Shown piece by piece: positions 62,381-64,000 of a stretch of DNA of 64,000 bases. The notes below the pieces were generated by a model. The model searched no databases and was not told the origin of the DNA. It saw only the letters and a program-made list of their open reading frames with translations. The DNA comes from an uncultured Lysobacterales bacterium. Its GTDB lineage: Bacteria; Pseudomonadota; Gammaproteobacteria; Xanthomonadales; SZUA-36. The stretch is from NCBI GenBank assembly GCA_937924405.1, contig CALDVW010000041.1, forward strand, positions 1-64,000, given 5' to 3'. Both the position numbers and the translations under genes were made by a program. Position 1 is the stretch's first letter. Every line of letters starts with the position of its first letter.

Positions 62381-63871
62381 TCAGCTCTTTGATTTCACCA
62401 GGAAATTGTAAACACTCGTTGCGAATTTGCCATAAGGCGGCCTCAGATACTTCATCGCGCTGAAGCTTGCCTGGTAAAACACTGGCCGTAACTTGGAAAA
62501 CGTCACAAAGCCTTCGTAACCATGGTAGTGCCCCATACCGCTGGGTCCGACGCCTCCAAACGGCAAATCGTGCTGGGCGACATGGAACAAAGCGTCATTT
62601 ACAGTTACGCCGCCGGACATGATCCGGTCGATGTACATCGAGGTGAGCACGCTATTTTTGCTGAACGGATAAAATGCCAGCGGCCGGTCATGACTGTTGA
62701 CGTACCTGATGACTTCTTCCGGTTCCTTGTAAGTAAGCACCGTCATGATTGGGCCAAAGATTTCACGTTGGCGGACGATCATGTTATCCGTGGTATCCAG
62801 CGCCAAATGCAGGGGGATTTTGCGGGTTTCGCGATTACTGGGCTGATCGCCGGAAAGGTTCACGATGGTGGCGCCCTTGCTGCGCGCGTCTTCCAGAGTT
62901 TCCTGGAGCCGGTCGAAGGAACGGTCATCTATGATTGACGTGTAGTCCGTGTGATTGATGTCCGGGCAATGTTTCGCCACATATTCCCGGGCTTTTTCAA
63001 CCAACTGGTCTTTCTGGCTTTCATGTACAAAAACGTAATCGACGTTGGTGCAGATTTGTCCCGCGTTGAACTGCTTGACGAACATGATCCGCTCGACTGC
63101 TTTGTCCAGTGGATATTCCGGGTCGATCACCGCCGGGCACTTGCCACCCAGTTCCAATACCACCGGCGTCAGGTTTTGCGCTGCGGACGCCATTACCGCG
63201 CGACCGGTCTGGCCCGAGCCGGTAAACATGATCAGGTCAAATGGAATCTGCGAAAATTCTATGCCAACGCTGCCGGTTTCCTCGAACCAGGCGAGTTTTT
63301 CCTCCGGAAAATACTTTGCGGAAGCTTTTTTCAACAACCGTGAAAGCGCAATCGAGTTTTCGGACATTTTCACCATGGCGCGATTACCCGCCGCAAAAGC
63401 GAAAGCAAGTGGTAAAAAGGACAGGTTAACCGGAAAATTCCACGGCACGATGATGCCTATTACGCCCAGCGGCTGTGGTATGACGCGATTCTTTGCGCCC
63501 GGGTAAAGGCTGATATCGACGTGGCGCTTCTGTGGTTTCATCCACTTTTTAAGATGCTTGATGGCGTCATTGATACCATCCGTTACGGCGATGACCTCGG
63601 CAAAAAGGCTTTCATGGCGCGACCGGTTGCCGTAATCCTGGTTTATGGCCTCGACGATTTCATCGCGATTTTCGTTAAGCATTTTCTTAAGGGCTAGCAA
63701 GTCCTGTTTGCGCTGCTCATAGTCCGGTATCGGGTCGGCCAGATAGGCCTCGCCCTGTTTTTTAAACGCAGCGTTCAACATTTCAGAAGTCTTTGATTGG
63801 CTGCCCGTCATTGCGGCTACTTGAGGTGATGCGGTTTCTTCAGTAACGACTCTTTCGCTTGCTTCGTTCAT
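62381..63871 (-). CDS. Coniferyl-type aldehyde dehydrogenase
   Basis: This 496-residue aldehyde dehydrogenase has the coniferyl/fatty aldehyde type layout: IIVPWNFPVNLSFLPLAFAF for the nucleotide region, VVLELGGKCPAVID with the general-base Glu, and NAGQICTNVDYVFVHE with the catalytic Cys. A C-terminal PFGGVGPSGMGHYHGYEGF follows. It oxidises a lipophilic or aromatic aldehyde to the acid with NAD. ATG 63871 is chosen, with AGGCAAGGAC just before it; the frame reaches 63931. The last 69 bases of the window (to 64000) show nothing recognisable. Confidence 0.9.
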   Translation of the reverse strand: MNEASERVVTEETASPQVAAMTGSQSKTSEMLNAAFKKQGEAYLADPIPDYEQRKQDLLALKKMLNENRDEIVEAINQDYGNRSRHESLFAEVIAVTDGINDAIKHLKKWMKPQKRHVDISLYPGAKNRVIPQPLGVIGIIVPWNFPVNLSFLPLAFAFAAGNRAMVKMSENSIALSRLLKKASAKYFPEEKLAWFEETGSVGIEFSQIPFDLIMFTGSGQTGRAVMASAAQNLTPVVLELGGKCPAVIDPEYPLDKAVERIMFVKQFNAGQICTNVDYVFVHESQKDQLVEKAREYVAKHCPDINHTDYTSIIDDRSFDRLQETLEDARSKGATIVNLSGDQPSNRETRKIPLHLALDTTDNMIVRQREIFGPIMTVLTYKEPEEVIRYVNSHDRPLAFYPFSKNSVLTSMYIDRIMSGGVTVNDALFHVAQHDLPFGGVGPSGMGHYHGYEGFVTFSKLRPVFYQASFSAMKYLRPPYGKFATSVYNFLVKSKS

Positions 63872-64000
63872 GTCCTTGCCTGTCGGTTTGCGGATCTTCG
63901 CCGGGTAACCATACATTCTAGCCGAATCCACGTGATATGGGTCGTCAGAAATGAAAATTGTGATTTTCCCGGTCTGACGTCCGTGTCACTATTCAGTGCA

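Overview
This window looks like a chromosomal segment from a Gammaproteobacterium, probably marine and poorly characterised. The supporting markers are a chorismate mutase-prephenate dehydrogenase fusion (TyrA, 61244-62380), a divergent ilvY-ilvC pair (45926-47935), a two-gene PntA/PntB transhydrogenase, TonB-dependent and beta-barrel outer-membrane proteins, and densely packed operons with 4-base overlaps. No tRNA, rRNA, CRISPR array, insertion sequence or phage gene was recognised.

Layout. (a) 1-4960 is loosely packed and accessory-like: a truncated membrane protein, two unrecognised proteins, a GH16 laminarinase-type glucanase, an outer-membrane barrel and a small acidic protein. Intergenic copies of a short repeat separate several of these genes. 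(b) 5163-23028 is one large catabolic locus read outwards from a divergent promoter at 15557-15797. The left arm carries a TonB receptor, a PPOX/FDOR-type flavin or F420 protein, an acyl-CoA ligase, a Tat-exported KstD-like flavoprotein with a small cytochrome c, an NTF2-like protein, an SDR, an IpdA/IpdB-like CoA-transferase pair and a Ddn-like F420-dependent nitroreductase-family protein. The right arm carries a MenB/EchA20-like crotonase, an acyl-CoA dehydrogenase, an SDR, a TetR regulator, an NTF2-like protein, two hot-dog hydratase subunits, a thiolase-like protein lacking the nucleophilic cysteine, its DUF35 partner and an amidohydrolase. (c) 23038-28241 encodes coenzyme F420 biosynthesis: cofD and cofE on the minus strand, and divergently a single 1070-residue protein joining CofC, CofG and CofH. 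(d) 28192-34647 holds an SDR/TetR divergent pair, a cupin, pntAB and ppk2. (e) 34835-39846 has an atypical transketolase-family protein followed by a GcvT-serine hydroxymethyltransferase fusion. (f) 39858-63871 is mostly housekeeping or unlinked: aminotransferase, S10 peptidase, Pgi, Tat-signal Gfo/Idh protein, IlvY/IlvC, FTCD, a solute-binding protein, a Popeye-like cNMP protein, MFS, a PPP-family phosphatase with a P-loop neighbour, a DUF1501 remnant, hydrolase, methyltransferase, sulfotransferase, two DUF502 proteins, an outer-membrane protein, TyrA and an aldehyde dehydrogenase.

How the genes fit together. The most interesting reading is an F420-linked ring-degradation system. A TonB receptor imports a hydrophobic, probably steroid-, terpenoid- or alicyclic-type compound. 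Ligase, dehydrogenases, a ring-opening crotonase, IpdAB-like proteins and an Ltp2/ChsH2-like aldolase then dismantle it as CoA thioesters. Two proteins of F420-using families sit in the same operon, and F420 biosynthesis lies next door. An almost identical 15-base palindrome (TTGAAC-TTT-GTTCAA type) occurs in both the catabolic divergent promoter (15661-15675) and the F420 divergent promoter (24930-24944), which suggests one shared regulator. Substrate, regulator and F420 use are inferences; the gene families and the palindromes are visible in the sequence.
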